Shown here in pieces: positions 8,221 through 18,300 of a DNA stretch of 64,000 nucleotides. The stretch covers positions 1,860,001 through 1,924,000 of the forward strand of contig CBDCKA010000002.1 of NCBI GenBank assembly GCA_965218055.1, given 5' to 3'. This DNA comes from CBDBKE01 sp965218055 (GTDB taxonomy: Bacteria; Acidobacteriota; Terriglobia; JAJPHL01; JAPKYU01). Within the stretch, counting starts at the first letter, position 1, and each line of letters opens with the position of its first letter. Below the pieces are notes generated by a model. It made no database searches and was not told the origin of the DNA. It worked only from the letters and a program-made list of their open reading frames with translations. The translations under genes were made by a program, and so were the position numbers.

Positions 8221-8424
8221 TTTTTGCAGCAATCTGGGCCGCACCCGGCCGATCTTCGGATGATTACCATCGACGATGATTCGATGGAGCCGCTGCTGTC
8301 GAGCGGGGACCGCATCCTGATCGATGTCCGCCAGCGCATTCCAGTCCCGCCCGGCATCTTCTTGATCTGGGACAAGATGGGGCTGGTCGCCAAGCGGATT
8401 GGGCTGCCGAAGGGTCTCCTGTAA
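8221..8424 (+). pseudogene. S24 peptidase/phage repressor C-terminal fragment
   Basis: Encodes ADLRMITIDDDSMEPLLSSG then DRILIDVRQRIPVPPGIFLI and GLVAKRIG. SMEP holds the catalytic serine, and the K of VAKR is the catalytic lysine of LexA/CI-type S24 peptidases. The N-terminal HTH is absent and the frame ends just after the lysine, so both ends are lost. It is a remnant of a prophage or ICE repressor that would respond to RecA. It lies directly after the hypothetical gene, in a different frame. Confidence 0.78.
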
Positions 8425-8628
8425 GGAGCTACGGAACCGGAACCACCGGCTCAGTTTTGCAGCACCGTTTCGGTTCGCTCAAGAGCCCGGTTCTCCCAGG
8501 CGAAGGCCGCCATCTGGACTGGCCAACCTCTCTTGTACAAAGCCTCCCAGCGGAGAATGATACTCCGATGCGCAAGGCCGGACGGCTCGTCGGATCTTCC
8601 CGCTCTCTGTTCGTTCTCAAGAAACGAA

Positions 8629-8656
8629 AAGCCGCACCCCTTTGGGGATGCGGCTT
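8629..8656 (-). terminator. Rho-independent terminator for aldo/keto reductase gene
   Basis: Read on the - strand: aagccgcat-cccc loop gggg-tgcggctttt, a strong GC stem with a tttt tail, 64 bp downstream of the reductase stop at 8720. Confidence 0.7.
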
Positions 8657-8719
8657 CATGATCTGACTCAACTTGAAAACGATCCAGGCAAACAAGCCCG
8701 CGCAGGTCCGCAGCTGCCT

Positions 8720-9685
8720 CTAGTCGCCCTGATAGGCGGGGCGCGGCGGCCGGTAGTCCGCGGTCTTGAGATTACGCTTCCAGGTTTCCAGGTGCGGGCC
8801 GGCGATCGGCTCGGCGCGCTTGCGCAGCGCGCTCATCTGGGTATCGCCGATGGGCTTGAACCGCTGAGCAAAGCGCACGTCGTCTTCGATCTGGCCAACC
8901 GTTGTCGCGCCCAAAGTCACGCAGTGGATCGGCAGGCTCAGCACGTAGGCCAGACAGTCGTTCAGGCTCATGGTCTGCAACAGCTGGGCATTCGCCGTGC
9001 TTTTCATGGCCTGGATGCCCAAGCCCTGCTTGATTGCCTCGGGCAGGACTTTGGTCTCGAAGCTGAGGTAGGAGGGGTCGGCCGGATGGAGCGGCATCAA
9101 GATCGTGTCGAAGTTCTTGTAGCTCCGCAGCATCTCCAGGTGCGCATCGGGGTCGTTGTGGCCGGTGAATCCGATAAAACGGCACTTGCCGGCCTTCTTC
9201 GCCTCCTCGAACGCCTCGATGGCGCCGCCCGGAGCGAAGATCTTCTGCAAGTCTTCGTCGCTATTGACCGAGTGAATCTGCCAGAGATCCACGTAGTCGG
9301 TCTTGAGCCGCTTGAGCGAGAGGTGCAGCTCGTCCTCGGCTTCTTTGCGCGTGCGCTTGTTTGACTTCGTGGTGATGAAGATTTCTTTGCGGAACGGCGA
9401 AAGGACCGCCCCATAAACTTCTTCCGAGCGGCCGTCCCAATAGCCGTGCGCGTTATCGAAGTAGTTGATGCCCAACTTGTGGGCTCGCAGAGTGACTTGC
9501 TTGGCCTCCTCGAACGAGATCAGCGGGAAACGTCCCCCGGCCTGGCCGACGATGGTGAGCTTTTCGCCGGTTTTGCCAAAGACTCTGGTCGGAATGTCGC
9601 CCGCTTCGAGCTTGCTCGCCCGAGCCGAAGTCCCGAGGACGGCGACGCCAGCCAGCGCGCTACCCACAAAAGTTCTGCGATTCAT
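8720..9685 (-). CDS. Aldo/keto reductase with Tat-like leader
   Basis: 321-aa protein. The N-terminus MNRRTFVGSALAGVAVLGTS is a short twin-arginine-type leader. The aldo/keto reductase tetrad is present: D and Y in NYFDNAHGYWDGRSEEVYG, K in FITTKSN, H in LWQIHSVN. NADPH-dependent carbonyl reduction in the periplasm or at the membrane is the family expectation for this secreted subgroup; the substrate is unknown. It is transcribed alone, with its own terminator at 8629-8656. Complete and apparently intact. Confidence 0.92.
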   Translation of the reverse strand: MNRRTFVGSALAGVAVLGTSARASKLEAGDIPTRVFGKTGEKLTIVGQAGGRFPLISFEEAKQVTLRAHKLGINYFDNAHGYWDGRSEEVYGAVLSPFRKEIFITTKSNKRTRKEAEDELHLSLKRLKTDYVDLWQIHSVNSDEDLQKIFAPGGAIEAFEEAKKAGKCRFIGFTGHNDPDAHLEMLRSYKNFDTILMPLHPADPSYLSFETKVLPEAIKQGLGIQAMKSTANAQLLQTMSLNDCLAYVLSLPIHCVTLGATTVGQIEDDVRFAQRFKPIGDTQMSALRKRAEPIAGPHLETWKRNLKTADYRPPRPAYQGD

Positions 9686-9941
9686 GAATCCTCCCGTGAA
9701 CTAGGCTGCATGGGGACCATGATACCGCACCTGGCAACGAACTGATTCGCTAATCTGTCAGGCTCCATAGCGGCTTCAAGTGTATCAGCCGGAGTCAGTT
9801 GGCCAAGTGTCGCTGAACAAATCCCCACTAGTCGGTTAGCGTTTACTTATCCACGTCGCACCACCCAGGCCGGCAGAACATTGGTAAACGCTCGCCCGTT
9901 AGTGTGGACCTATCCGGCAACGCTGGTGACAAGGCGGCAGG

Positions 9942-10427
9942 TCACTTCGACGGGTTCTCTTCAACGATGTCCGGCTTGAGCTTGCCGATGATCGTGAGCA
10001 GCTCCTCTTTCTCCTTGGCGGGTACCTTGAATTTGTCCAGGGTATCCACCAAGTGGTTCACAACGACGTTGAACTCTTTCTCTGTGATGCCCAGTCCTGC
10101 GTGAACGGTCTTGGCATCTCGGCTGATGACCTTGCACGGCCCACCCGTGACGTTACAGACAAGATTGATGTTCTTCTGGATGAACGACTTCCGGGTGTCC
10201 GTACCCATCCCCTTGAAAAAAGGTCCGACCTTCGGATCGGTGAAGAGCTTCTCGGCGAAGTCGTTCACCACCGCTGAGATCGCTCCGTAGCCGCCGAGCC
10301 TCTCGTAGAGCGACTTCGTGTGGCCTTCAGCTTTTGTCAAAACCGGTACCGCGAGCAGCAAGAAAAGCGCCGCCACCGTCACGCCGAAAAAAGCAGAGTT
10401 CCTTGATTGTTCTCGAATGGTGTGCAT
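9942..10427 (-). CDS. Exported group 1 truncated haemoglobin
   Basis: 161-aa protein with a signal or anchor segment (FFGVTVAALFLLLAVPVL) followed by the truncated globin fold: SLYERLGGYGAISAVVNDFA, then FTDPKVGPFF and the probable proximal histidine in AKTVHAGLGITEKEF. The start at 10427 was chosen because aaggag lies 6 nt upstream of this ATG; a longer frame from 10490 adds 21 charged residues before it. Roles in O2/NO handling are family knowledge. It sits next to a second haem protein gene on the same strand. Confidence 0.88.
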   Translation of the reverse strand: MHTIREQSRNSAFFGVTVAALFLLLAVPVLTKAEGHTKSLYERLGGYGAISAVVNDFAEKLFTDPKVGPFFKGMGTDTRKSFIQKNINLVCNVTGGPCKVISRDAKTVHAGLGITEKEFNVVVNHLVDTLDKFKVPAKEKEELLTIIGKLKPDIVEENPSK

Positions 10428-10518
10428 GTCTTTCTCCTTGTCCAAGATTTCCTTTTTGGCCGTTTCTGATTTCTCGTTCCCTGCTGGCACGGTTGTACGC
10501 TATCTACTTCGGTTCTTG

Positions 10519-11106
10519 CTACTGAAGCGGGTAGGCGCTCAGCACAAAGTCCTTGCCTGGAAAATGGCAGCCAAAGCAGAGTGGGACGCCGTTACCAGCC
10601 GCCACCGGATTGGCACGAGAGGTAGTGCTGACGACCTCGTACCAAAACCAACCCTTGCCCCTGTCACTCTCGGCTTGCGTTTTTACCATGACCGCCCAGC
10701 CCTGAAGCTTGCCATTCCCGTCGTACATTTCCTTCACAGAGGCGGAGCCAACGGGGTGGGAGGTGCTACCCGCCCTCAGCGACGCATCGAGCTTGGGGTC
10801 CAAGAACACCCGGACCGGCCAGCCAAACTTCGTGTGCGGGCCACGCGTGGGGTGCGCGGCTGATTCCTTAGCGAATTGCTTGTATGAGCCGTCCTGCAAG
10901 TACTTGAACAGACGGCCTTTGTCGGTCGGAATCAGGCTATCCACACTGGCGCCCTCCGCGGTGGGCTCCAGGGCGGTAGCCATTGCACCGGACATGGCGC
11001 CTGCCATCTTCTTGACCCGCATTTTCAATTTGGTGTTTGACATCCCGACCTTCCAGCGGCCTTGAGCGTCTTTATCCGGAATTTCCATTTTGAGCTTCCC
11101 CTTCAC
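10519..11106 (-). CDS. Cytochrome P460-like haem protein, probably N-terminally truncated
   Basis: 195-aa frame starting at a GTG. It contains the P460-like block FGWPVRVFLDPKLDASLRAG ... KGWFWYEV and a C-terminal c-type haem site CFGCH (CxxCH) near the end. A periplasmic cytochrome needs a signal peptide, but the frame starts with a lysine-rich segment (MKGKLKMEIPDKDAQGRWKV) and has an in-frame stop 30 bp upstream. The 5' end was probably lost, perhaps with the arrival of the adjacent IS1380. Same strand as the globin gene and 91 bp upstream of it. Confidence 0.7.
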   Translation of the reverse strand: MKGKLKMEIPDKDAQGRWKVGMSNTKLKMRVKKMAGAMSGAMATALEPTAEGASVDSLIPTDKGRLFKYLQDGSYKQFAKESAAHPTRGPHTKFGWPVRVFLDPKLDASLRAGSTSHPVGSASVKEMYDGNGKLQGWAVMVKTQAESDRGKGWFWYEVVSTTSRANPVAAGNGVPLCFGCHFPGKDFVLSAYPLQ

Positions 11107-11299
11107 CCGAAAACCTATGCCTCTTACCCTGTCGTGTCAATCGCAAATCGCCCGGGCCTCTTTGAGGTCGTAGTGCGGCACATTTTGGCTGTTCTTCGGA
11201 GTCGCTGTGCGGGTTTCGCCTGCCCAGCCTGCCTCGCCGCTGACACTTGTCCGGCCCGACCACTTCTGAGCACCTAAAATTACCCTCTCTCCTGGGTCG

Positions 11300-12628
11300 C
11301 TAGCCGTCTGGCAGCGGCAGTGCCGAGATCGTTCGCAGCATGCTGCTGAACAGCCTCCGGCTCAAGTGCCCTTCGGCCAGCAAAAGCCAGTAATATCGCG
11401 CATGTTTCACCAGCCGTCCTCCCGTTTTCACCAGCCGCTGCTGCAAACTCGTCAGCGACCAGTTGTTGATCCTCTTCGGTAGCACCAGCCGCCGCCACAG
11501 GTTTCCCAAGTTGTAGGCGATCAGGCTCAGCCATAGGCGCACCTCGTTCGACCGAAACCGATGGCAACTCAGCCGGGTCATCTTTACCGCCTGCTTGCCT
11601 TTCTTGATCCATTGCTCTGCGGTGCCCCGCTTGTTGTAGAACCGGACCACCGCCCGGCTGTCGGTCTCCAGATTGGTGACGATGAACCCCACGCGAGGGA
11701 ACAGTTCGCCAAAGTGGAACTCCACCTTCGCCACCACCCGCCGCGCCTTTTTCCAACTGGCTGCCTGGTAGAGAAAGCTCTTGTACCAGACCACCGGCTT
11801 GTGGCTCGGTCGCCCCACTGGCCGCGTCAACAACTCCGCGATGTCCCTCTCCAGACTGTCGTTGGCCGGGATGCGAATCGCATACTTCACGTCCCGCTCC
11901 TCCAGTGCGTCGTAGATCTCCGGCTTGGCGAAGGCGGCGTCGGCGCGAAACACCACTTCCTTGCCCAGCTTCTGCTGCCGTTCGATCTCTGGCAGGAGAA
12001 GTTCTTCCCAATCCTCGGCGCTGTGCACGTTGCCGGGTCGCAGCTTGGCCGCCAGACAGTCACCCTCGCGACTGAACAGCAACAACGGGTGATAGCAACT
12101 CGACTCGAAATGCCCGTTGTAGGCGCTCTGCTCCTGTTCGCCGTAGACCGGGATCTCGGTGCTGTCCATGTCCAGCACCACCCGGCGCGGCGCATCCATA
12201 GCTTCCGCCCTGGCGATCAAATCCCGGTTGATCGCTGCCAAACCAGCAAGGTTCTCGTCTTGCGTCAGCAGTTCTGTCTCGAACGACTGTAACCGGGAAG
12301 TCAGGGCTGCGCCACGTTCCCAGATCTTCTCCGAACCGATCAGCCGGAACGTCGGATCTTGGGAAAGCCGCTCGGCGTCGTTGACGTCTTCGTATCCTGC
12401 CAAGCGGCTGTAGATGGACTGCCGCAGCAAGTCAGCGAGGGGCAACCGGGTGTTCTTCCCCCGAGAGTCGATCAAGTGCTGTTCGATAAGTTCGCCGAAC
12501 CCCAAACGTTCGTCCAACTCGCGCACCAGAATCAGACCGCCGTCGGAAGTGATTCGCGATCCCTGAAATGTGACCCGCAGAAACCGGTTGAATGACAGTT
12601 GAAACGCCTGTTTTTGGCTCTCACCCAT
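11300..12628 (-). CDS. IS1380-family transposase
   Basis: 442-aa DDE transposase starting MGESQKQAFQLSFNRFLRVT. Catalytic residues appear in RRVVLDMDSTEIPVYG (D), VVFRADAAFAKPE (D) and KRGTAEQWIKKGKQAVKMTR (E), with the IS1380 C-terminus RFRSNEVRLWLSLIAYNLGN. A longer frame starts at 12694, but MGESQKQ is the usual beginning. Full length, so the element may still be active. I could not identify its terminal repeats with confidence. Confidence 0.92.
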   Translation of the reverse strand: MGESQKQAFQLSFNRFLRVTFQGSRITSDGGLILVRELDERLGFGELIEQHLIDSRGKNTRLPLADLLRQSIYSRLAGYEDVNDAERLSQDPTFRLIGSEKIWERGAALTSRLQSFETELLTQDENLAGLAAINRDLIARAEAMDAPRRVVLDMDSTEIPVYGEQEQSAYNGHFESSCYHPLLLFSREGDCLAAKLRPGNVHSAEDWEELLLPEIERQQKLGKEVVFRADAAFAKPEIYDALEERDVKYAIRIPANDSLERDIAELLTRPVGRPSHKPVVWYKSFLYQAASWKKARRVVAKVEFHFGELFPRVGFIVTNLETDSRAVVRFYNKRGTAEQWIKKGKQAVKMTRLSCHRFRSNEVRLWLSLIAYNLGNLWRRLVLPKRINNWSLTSLQQRLVKTGGRLVKHARYYWLLLAEGHLSRRLFSSMLRTISALPLPDG

Positions 12629-12790
12629 TCGGTGTACACCTCCGGAAGGCAATGTTGATGCTGGAACCCGCATCAATACTGACGTTGGAGTCATTCAGAA
12701 GGTTGCCGCCGATAGTTCATAAAGGAAATCCGGGCCCAGAGGCCTCAATGCACCGCCCTATAGAGGATCGCCGCAATGGCCGGGCTGTGA

Positions 12791-12991
12791 GAGCTGCGAG
12801 ATGAATGCTTGAACACACATTGGTTCACTACGCTTGGGGATGCCAGGGAGATCATCGAGGCTTGGCGAAGGGAGTACAATGAGAGTCGGCCTCACAGAGC
12901 CCTGGGGGAGAGGACGCCGTATGAGTTCGCCCATCAGATCGCGGCTCGCCGCGATCCGATGGGCCTGCAAAGCCCGCAAGACTCACCCTGA
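12791..12991 (+). pseudogene. IS3-family transposase (OrfB) C-terminal fragment
   Basis: Encodes LRDECLNTHWFTTLGDAREI then IEAWRREYNESRPHRALGER and TPYEFA, the last ~60 residues of an IS3-family integrase-type transposase, including the E of the DDE triad region. Everything upstream is missing; the frame has a stop just before LRDEC. It abuts the IS1380 area and the promoter side of the L13e-domain gene. Confidence 0.85.
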
Positions 12992-13067
12992 CCTTGGTAC
13001 AGAAATCCGGGGCCCATCAGTGATGTAAACTTTCTCACAACGACTGGTACAAAAAATCGGTCTGGTC

Positions 13068-15347
13068 ATGTTGCGAAAGATAATCCAAAGAGTGCAAGCA
13101 TGGGCGCGTCGGCTGTGTGCGGCGTGGGCAAACAACTCCCGGAATGCGCATTCCCCGGCTGAGCTGTCGGAAGAGCGTTCGGGCGCAGCCGTATTGGACC
13201 GTTTGAACACCGAGACCGAGAACGACAATCTCGAAACACCAGATGATCAAGATAGCTCTTCTTACAAAACGCCCATCGGCCAACCTCTCAATGACGGCGA
13301 ATCCTCCAGAGCCGACGGTGATTCAGGCGGCAACCGGCATGACCCGACCCCCACTGAACACGAACCGCCTCCTCCGAGTTACGGTGGATCGGAGGAAACG
13401 CCGTCCGGGTCGTCGAAGGAGGCCGAATCGCCTGGAGGCAACGTTCTCAATAAGAATCCAGACGCCACGAAGGATGGAGGGGAGAAAAAACAACACAAGC
13501 CGAAAACCCCGCGCGAGATAGGACCGAGGCGGACTCCGACGCCCCCAAGCTCAGGATCGAAGCCACGGCGGCAGCCGGCCTCCCGCCCAGAGTTGGTTTG
13601 CCGCAAGCCTCCCGGTTCATGGCAGTGGGAGATCGTTCTATCTGCGAATGACGAATGCCAAATTAGGGAAGTGCGGCACTATGGCGAGTCTTTGGACATG
13701 GTGAACGGCGAGTGCCGTCTCTCGTTGTTCAGTGACTGGCTGACCATTGTTTTCGAGAATGGCGAACAAGATGATTTCGCATTATTCGATGACAAACCCC
13801 TGATCTTCAAGTTGCGGGACAAATGGACCGGCGATGGCCGCAATGTCGGCGGCATCACAAACGGGCACTTCGTGGTTATCACGCCAAACAAATGGGAACG
13901 GATGGGTCGCGTGCCTGTCAAGCCGGAAGGTTGTACGGATACAAGTTTCTTGGCGCACTACTTCTTCCGGGACGGAAGCGGATCATCAGAAGACATTGGC
14001 GGCTTCCGGGAGTATGAAATCGCGTCAATCACATCCGGCTTCGAACTGGCCGGTGGGCGTGTCTTTGATGATTCCGAGAATGGTGAGCTGTTTGTCGGCG
14101 CTGTTCCAAATCTGAAATCTTTACCAAACATCGCCTGGGTGAGGGTTGGAGAGGAAGGGGAAAACGGCTGGAAAGGCGAGAACTTTAAGCCGAACAAGCG
14201 AACTCTTGCCGAAGCCTTGAACGGCCGTCAGGGACGTTTTTTCATCCGCGTTTACGACGCCGAAGCGAAGTTGTTGGATAGCGGCGAGTTTCGATATCTT
14301 CGTAGTCTCAAAGAAATTCGCGTAAATGGCGAGCCGTACACCGAACACACTATTCTCATACCTTCCTCGACGGGGCATCCTCCGACGAAGGTGCGCTTCA
14401 TCCGCTTTGATGGCGCAACCATTCGCCCAATACTACCGCTTGAATTAACGCACGCGGAAGCGCAAGGAGGCGATCTCGTCGTGAAGCCGCATGTGAGCGG
14501 GGATGACATATCGTGTGTGCTGGAGTCCAACACCAACAGCGTTGACATCGTATTGAATCTGCCGCGTATTTGGTGGCGAATGGAGCGAGATGGGAACGAC
14601 TCCGGTGAGTGGCGCGATACGTCGCTTGCCATGACGCGACAGGAGTTTCGCGAGCACGCCCATGCGAACGCGACTATGCTGCTGCGGTTGCCGCGACGAA
14701 TCAAGTCGGTTCGTGTCGGGTTCGACGATGAATTGGAGCGAGCGCATCACCGCGAAAGGAGAGAAAACGCCAGCCCGATCCCGCTGGCCGATTTCGTCGA
14801 CTACTCGCAGATCGACCGGCGACTGAATGAAGACGCTTCGTTCAACGTTGAATGCGGCGGAGCGGTACTGACGCTCATCCGGATTTCCGCCGACCCCGCA
14901 CCGAAGATCATCTCCTTTACACACGAACCGGAGACAGTCGGCGCCGGGGAGCAAGCGACGTTGCGCTGGAAGACCCGGAATGTGGAGGCTGGTGGCGTTG
15001 TGATCGATCCCGAAATCGGCGCGGTCGAATCGAGCGGTAGCCTTGTGGTCGCGCTCTTCAAGACCAGGACCTACACGCTGAGGCTGACAGCTTCCGGCAC
15101 GGACGACGTGACGAAAACCGTCACCGTGACTGTCAGACCCCCACCCCAAGCTGGCGAGAAACCGATTGCTCGCGTAAGACGGGCGGGGGGAGGATGGAAA
15201 CACGGCAAGGGATTCAGCTACGGTGAAATTCGGGCCGCAGGCTTGACGGTAGCTGACGCGACGCGCCGGTCGATGCCTATTGACCAACGCCGGCGGAGCA
15301 CGCATCGGGCCAACATAAAGACGATCGGGAGGTCGATTGATGCCTGA
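13068..15347 (+). CDS. Large protein with Ig-like domain and C-terminal L13e-like domain (defence candidate)
   Basis: 759 aa. Residues 1-45 form a basic amphipathic N-terminus. Residues about 45-175 are a low-complexity P/S/E/D/K linker, and about 180-600 are beta-rich with no family I recognise. Residues about 607-695 look like a bacterial Ig-like fold (PKIISFTHEPETVGAGEQAT then LRWKTRN ... YTLRLTASGTDD). Residues about 700-755 (GGGWKHGKGFSYGEIRAAGL, then VADATRRSMPIDQRRRSTH) match the ribosomal protein L13e-like domain, normally archaeal/eukaryotic. Its stop overlaps the helicase start by 8 bp, so the two form an operon. Function unknown; a nucleic-acid-binding adaptor for the helicase is inference. 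Confidence 0.85.
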   Translation: MLRKIIQRVQAWARRLCAAWANNSRNAHSPAELSEERSGAAVLDRLNTETENDNLETPDDQDSSSYKTPIGQPLNDGESSRADGDSGGNRHDPTPTEHEPPPPSYGGSEETPSGSSKEAESPGGNVLNKNPDATKDGGEKKQHKPKTPREIGPRRTPTPPSSGSKPRRQPASRPELVCRKPPGSWQWEIVLSANDECQIREVRHYGESLDMVNGECRLSLFSDWLTIVFENGEQDDFALFDDKPLIFKLRDKWTGDGRNVGGITNGHFVVITPNKWERMGRVPVKPEGCTDTSFLAHYFFRDGSGSSEDIGGFREYEIASITSGFELAGGRVFDDSENGELFVGAVPNLKSLPNIAWVRVGEEGENGWKGENFKPNKRTLAEALNGRQGRFFIRVYDAEAKLLDSGEFRYLRSLKEIRVNGEPYTEHTILIPSSTGHPPTKVRFIRFDGATIRPILPLELTHAEAQGGDLVVKPHVSGDDISCVLESNTNSVDIVLNLPRIWWRMERDGNDSGEWRDTSLAMTRQEFREHAHANATMLLRLPRRIKSVRVGFDDELERAHHRERRENASPIPLADFVDYSQIDRRLNEDASFNVECGGAVLTLIRISADPAPKIISFTHEPETVGAGEQATLRWKTRNVEAGGVVIDPEIGAVESSGSLVVALFKTRTYTLRLTASGTDDVTKTVTVTVRPPPQAGEKPIARVRRAGGGWKHGKGFSYGEIRAAGLTVADATRRSMPIDQRRRSTHRANIKTIGRSIDA

Positions 15348-18300
15348 CGCAAGCAACATACAGTGTTGGCCTGAGAAGATTCGCCAACGTTACGAGAACT
15401 ACTTGAAGACTTCTTTTTTCTTCAAGGAGCCGGAATTGCGGGCCTCATTCCAAGCCGCCTTGCAAGAAGAAGGGAGTCTGCTGAAAGGCCCGTATCCCGA
15501 ATCGGCTCGGGGCTTCAAGACTGGATTAAGCGCACGAGTATTGGCGCGGGAGTGTTTCCCGGACGAGTGCGAAGGTCTTCTTCCAGCGCTAATCGACCGC
15601 CCGTTGTATGTGCATCAGGAACGCGCCGTCCGCGCCACGCATATCGACGGCCGGAACGTCGTTGTCGCCACCGGCACCGCCAGCGGCAAGACCGAGAGTT
15701 TTCTTTACCCGATCCTGTTCGAGTTGTATCGCCAGCATCTCGCAGGAGAACTCGAAGAGCCGGGTGTGCGGGCCATGATCCTGTACCCGATGAACGCGCT
15801 CGCCAACGACCAGCGCGAGCGCCTTGGCAACATCTGCGGAGCGTTACGCGAGGCAGCATCGGGGTTTGAGCCGACGTTCGGGCAATACATTGGCCAGACG
15901 CCCGAAAACGCCAAGGACAATTGGCGCAACGCCGCTGCGCGGGCGGAAGAACGTCTGTCCGGAGAGTTCGTCTTCCGTGATGAGATGCGGCAGGCACCAC
16001 CCCATATCCTGCTGACCAACTACTCGATGCTGGAATACCTGCTTATCCGCCCTGACGACAGCCCCCTGTTCGACGGGGGCCGGGGCGTGCGCTGGCGGTT
16101 CATCGTGCTCGACGAGGCGCACCAGTACCGGGGCGCTAGGGGCATGGAGATGGGCATGCTGATCCGGCGCCTCAAGCAGCGTCTGCGCGACGGCGGACGG
16201 CAAGATCCGTTCCGCTGCATCGCCACCAGCGCGACCATTTCCTCCGGCGAAAGCGAGGAAGACAGGCAAGTGGTTGCCGAGTTTGCGAAGGAACTCTTCG
16301 GAGAGCCCTTTTCGCCGCCCAGCATCGTTTTCGGAGAATCACAACCGACAGCCGCCGACGGGCCTCCACGTCGCTACCACGCCTTTCTGCGCGCGCTCGA
16401 AGGGGCGTTTCTCGTCCACAGAGATGACGCGGATGCTGTCGTGCTCAACCGCAAGAGCGAAAGCGGGAACGGGCGGAGCGCGGAGCCGTTGGAAATCGCC
16501 CTGTGCCACGAGTGCGGTCAGCACTACTACGTTGGCCGGGAGCGGGACGGAAAGCTGAAAGAGGCCGTCCGCGACCCCAGCCAGCCCAACTTCGGCGTGG
16601 ACTACTACCTATCGGTGGAGGATGGGGACGAGTTGCTGTGCAGGCGCTGCGGCGCGCTCTCGAAGTCTACGCCGGCATGCGATTGCGGAGCGGCGGTTCG
16701 CGTGAAGAAGTGCGAGTCCCACAAGGACCATGCCGATCAACTGAAGCGGTGCGAGACCTGCGGTTATCAACGCGGCGGCATCGGCGACTCAGTACAGGAG
16801 ATCGTGCACGGTTCGGACGGACCCAACGCCGTTATCGCCACCGCCCTACACGAACTGCTGCCGCAAGACAGGCGCAAAGTTCTGGCATTCGCCGACAGTC
16901 GCCAGGAGGCAGCGTTCTTTGCCTGGTACGCCGAGGATTCCTACGAAAAACTGCGCGATCGCAATCTCATGCTGCGGGCGATCAAATCGGGAAAAGTCGA
17001 CGCGGAAGGCCTGTCCATCGACGATCTCAGAAACCGTTTGCTCAGGCAGTGGGAGCAGGCCGGCCTGTTCAGCAAGGCGGATACCAGGGAACACAAAGAC
17101 CGACAGGTGCTGGCGTCGATCCTGCGCGAGGCACTGACGGACGAGAAAAGGCTATCCTTGAGCGGAGTTGGCTTGGTCAAGTGCTTCGTCGGGATTCCCG
17201 ACGATTTGAGCTTGCCGGAAGCCATGCGACAGCCGCCATGGAACTTCACGGATGACGAAGCGCGTCGCCTGATCGGGTACCTTCTGGACGAGTTGCGCCC
17301 GCGCCGCGCCATGAGTCTGCCGGAAGGCGCCGGAACGCCGGCATGGAGCGATATATCGCCTTGGCCGCAGCGGGCTTACGGCATCGGGCCGCCGGGCGAA
17401 CGACAGAACGTCTCCCAATGGGGCGCCCCCCAATCTGCGGTCGTGAGACATTTCCTTCGCTGGCTGCTCGTGGACAGCGGCCTGTCCGACGACCAGAAGC
17501 AATCGGCATCGACAAAGCTCATGGAGGATGTATGGCACGCGTTGCGGAATCGTGCCGACGCCCCCATCCTTTCGCCCGGAACGGCGAACGGGACATTTCG
17601 ACTCGACCCGCGCTGGCTGCGGACCAAGCTTGCCGGGCCTGGCGAAGTCTGGGAGTGCGACACCTGCGCGACCTTGAGCACCCACAACATTCGAGGTGTC
17701 TGTCCTCGGAATCGTTGCCCTGGGACCCTGTCGCGCGCAGACCAGGAGCGCCTCAAGGAGAACCACTATCGAATCCTCTACGAAAGCACCGACTTGCCCC
17801 CCGCGCTGAGCGCGGAAGAGCATACCGCGCAGATTGACAGCGACGAGGCGCGCCAAAGGCAGGATAAGTTCAAGCATGGCGGCATCCATCTTCTCAGCTC
17901 CTCTACCACGTTCGAGGTCGGCGTTGACCTGGGCGATCTGGAAGTCGTGTTTCTCCGCAATGTGCCGCCGGAGCCGTTCAACTACACCCAGCGCGTCGGG
18001 CGGGCCGGGCGACGAGAGACTCCCGGCTTGGCGCTGACCTACTGCCGCCGTAATCCGCATGACCTGTATCACTACGAAGATCCGCTCAATCGGCTGGTTG
18101 GCGGCACGGTGCATCCGCCGCGCCTGCGGATGACGAACGAAAAGATCATCTTGCGGCATATGGTTGCCACTACCCTGTCCGCGTTCTTCAGAGAAAACAG
18201 AGTACGCTTCAACAAAGTGGAAAACTTTGTTGGAGGCTGGTCGAGCCCCCGCGCAGCGTCCGATCTGAAGGCGTTTTGTGAGGGTAACAGCGAGTTGACG

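Noticed and set aside
12640..12760. Search for IS1380 terminal repeats
   Set aside because: I could not align a convincing inverted pair with the sequence around 11275-11300, so no boundaries are claimed.
14445..15359. Long antisense frame opposite the L13e-domain gene
   Set aside because: It mirrors a well-supported gene with conserved domains; the antisense protein has no recognisable motif.
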